In this document: in pieces, positions 5,566 to 6,231 of the stretch
Layout: each line of letters starts with the position of its first letter
Numbering within the stretch: position 1 is the stretch's first letter
DNA from: Candidatus Zixiibacteriota bacterium
Lineage (GTDB): Bacteria > Zixibacteria > MSB-5A5 > CAIYYT01
Direction of reading: 5' to 3'
Assembly (NCBI GenBank): GCA_026397575.1
Contig: JAPLUP010000403.1
Location: forward strand, 1 to 6,231
Length of the DNA: 6,231 bases
Made by a program: the position numbers and the translations under genes
Notes under the pieces: generated by a model
What the model saw: the letters and a program-made list of their open reading frames with translations, nothing else
The model's database searches: none
What the model was told of the DNA's origin: nothing

Positions 5566-5592
5566 TTTTTTTGGGACGAATTCGCAAAAAAA
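5566..5592. other. T7/A7 inverted tracts around CGAATTCG in a divergent intergenic region
   Basis: Seven Ts (5566-5572) and seven As (5586-5592) frame the palindrome CGAATTCG (5577-5584). The site lies in the 286-base gap between divergent genes (minus-strand ATG at 5485, plus-strand ATG at 5772). It could be a bent-DNA or UP-like element or a weak AT hairpin. I see no convincing promoter for the plus-strand gene in the rest of this gap, only a CATAAT (5639-5644) without a matching -35. Confidence 0.35.
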
Positions 5593-5771
5593 GTCTGAGC
5601 CGGGCATTCTAATCCGCGCTGACTCCGCGGATTTCGGACATAATACAGCAAACTCTGATCTGCTATCTATGCGTCGGGTAAAAAGCGCCAACGAGAATAT
5701 GAAAATGCAACTTCGGAAGTCCGCACTTCGTAGATCAGGCTAACTGAAATCAAGACAGTAGGGAGGTTCCC

Positions 5772-6231
5772 ATGAGTTTCTTCAGACTAGTCGCAGTCGC
5801 AGTGACTGTGATCTCGTTAGTGCGATCGTGCGATGCCGTTGCCGAGGACAAGCTACCGCTGCCGGTTCTGAGTGACAGTCTCAGGGCCGAATTGAGCGGC
5901 TATTTGCAGGTGCACCGGCAGACGCCGGAGGAATACGTAATCAGCAAGTTTAGGGATCATGACGTCATCATCCTCGGCGAACAACACCGTGTCCTCCACG
6001 ATCCAATGCTGGTGCAGACGCTAATACCGATGCTCTACAAACAGGGCATCTACACATTGGGATTCGAATTTGCCCGGCGGATTGATCAACCACTGATTGA
6101 CTCGTTGCTCGACGGCAAGACCTACGATCAACCACTCACGAATGAGATCCTTTTGCGGCAGTTCGTGCACTGGGGTTACCAGGAATACGCGGATATCTTC
6201 AAAGCGGCATGGCAGGTCAATCAACGACTTC
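5772..6231 (+). CDS. Secreted ChaN/TraB/EreA-like (Tiki superfamily) protein, 3' end missing
   Basis: The frame runs from ATG 5772 to the window edge (153 codons seen). GGGAGG (5761-5766) lies five bases upstream. Residues 1-24 form a signal peptide with a hydrophobic core and D-A-V-A before E-D; C20 gives a poor lipobox because R18 is at -2, so soluble export is more likely than lipidation. A strand V-I-I-L leads into G-E-Q-H (69-72), then L-I-P-M-L-Y-K-Q-G-I-Y-T-L-G-F-E-F-A with E99. A G-E-x-H motif with a downstream strand carrying E is the signature of the ChaN haem-binding, TraB and erythromycin-esterase-like superfamily, which includes metal-dependent hydrolases and haem-binding proteins. 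The choice between these needs the missing C-terminal half. It is divergent from the secreted protein at 5051-5485. Confidence 0.8.
   Translation, partial: MSFFRLVAVAVTVISLVRSCDAVAEDKLPLPVLSDSLRAELSGYLQVHRQTPEEYVISKFRDHDVIILGEQHRVLHDPMLVQTLIPMLYKQGIYTLGFEFARRIDQPLIDSLLDGKTYDQPLTNEILLRQFVHWGYQEYADIFKAAWQVNQRL

Noticed and set aside
5540..5743. Plus-strand 67-codon frame in the divergent gap
   Set aside because: No ribosome binding site, composition dominated by Lys, Arg and Ser, and it spans the T7/A7 palindromic region.
6021..6224. Minus-strand 67-codon frame near the right edge
   Set aside because: Antisense shadow of the Tiki-superfamily gene, which has signal peptide, motif and ribosome binding site on the plus strand.

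Overview
The window looks like a piece of chromosome from an uncultured, free-living bacterium. The best taxonomic clue is the C-terminal dockerin of the first gene: a CGDVN start, two EF-hand loops, and the phrases LINYIF and GGPAP repeated twice. I associate that style with candidate division Zixibacteria and related FCB-group lineages. This assignment is inference from motif style, not from a search. Genes are loosely packed, with non-coding gaps of about 170-340 bases that contain several perfect or near-perfect hairpins.

Layout: (1) positions 3-716, plus strand: the 3' end of a secreted SBBP-repeat (beta-propeller) protein with a C-terminal dockerin. (2) 717-1011: a convergent intergenic region holding four hairpin elements that look like REP sequences (three carry a GTAG or GGAG-type tetranucleotide next to a palindrome). 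(3) 1012-2400, minus: a complete PLP-dependent beta-eliminating lyase. It aligns without gaps to tyrosine phenol-lyase as I recall that sequence and keeps the residues that separate it from tryptophanase. It has its own promoter and a dyad at the expected transcription start. (4) 2571-4110, minus: a two-gene unit made of a stand-alone ChrB C-terminal-type chromate-resistance protein, followed by a 10-TM DMT/EamA transporter with a 64-residue tail containing 23 histidines. An 11-codon leader ORF lies between them, in frame with the transporter. (5) 4450-4743 and 5051-5485, minus: two small genes with nearly identical strong ribosome binding sites, one an unrecognised 97-residue protein and one a secreted Cys/His protein. 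(6) 5772 to the end, plus: the 5' part of a secreted ChaN/TraB/EreA-like (Tiki superfamily) protein.

The most system-like part is the chromate-resistance-domain protein plus His-tailed exporter. It suggests a metal or oxyanion response module that has no ChrA in view. Two other points deserve attention. A REP-like hairpin family brackets the tyrosine phenol-lyase gene, with a 34-base direct repeat on each side. A second diverged repeat pair (about 66-72 bases) brackets the 97-residue gene and keeps a common reading frame. Nothing here looks like a CRISPR array, rRNA, tRNA or intact insertion sequence.
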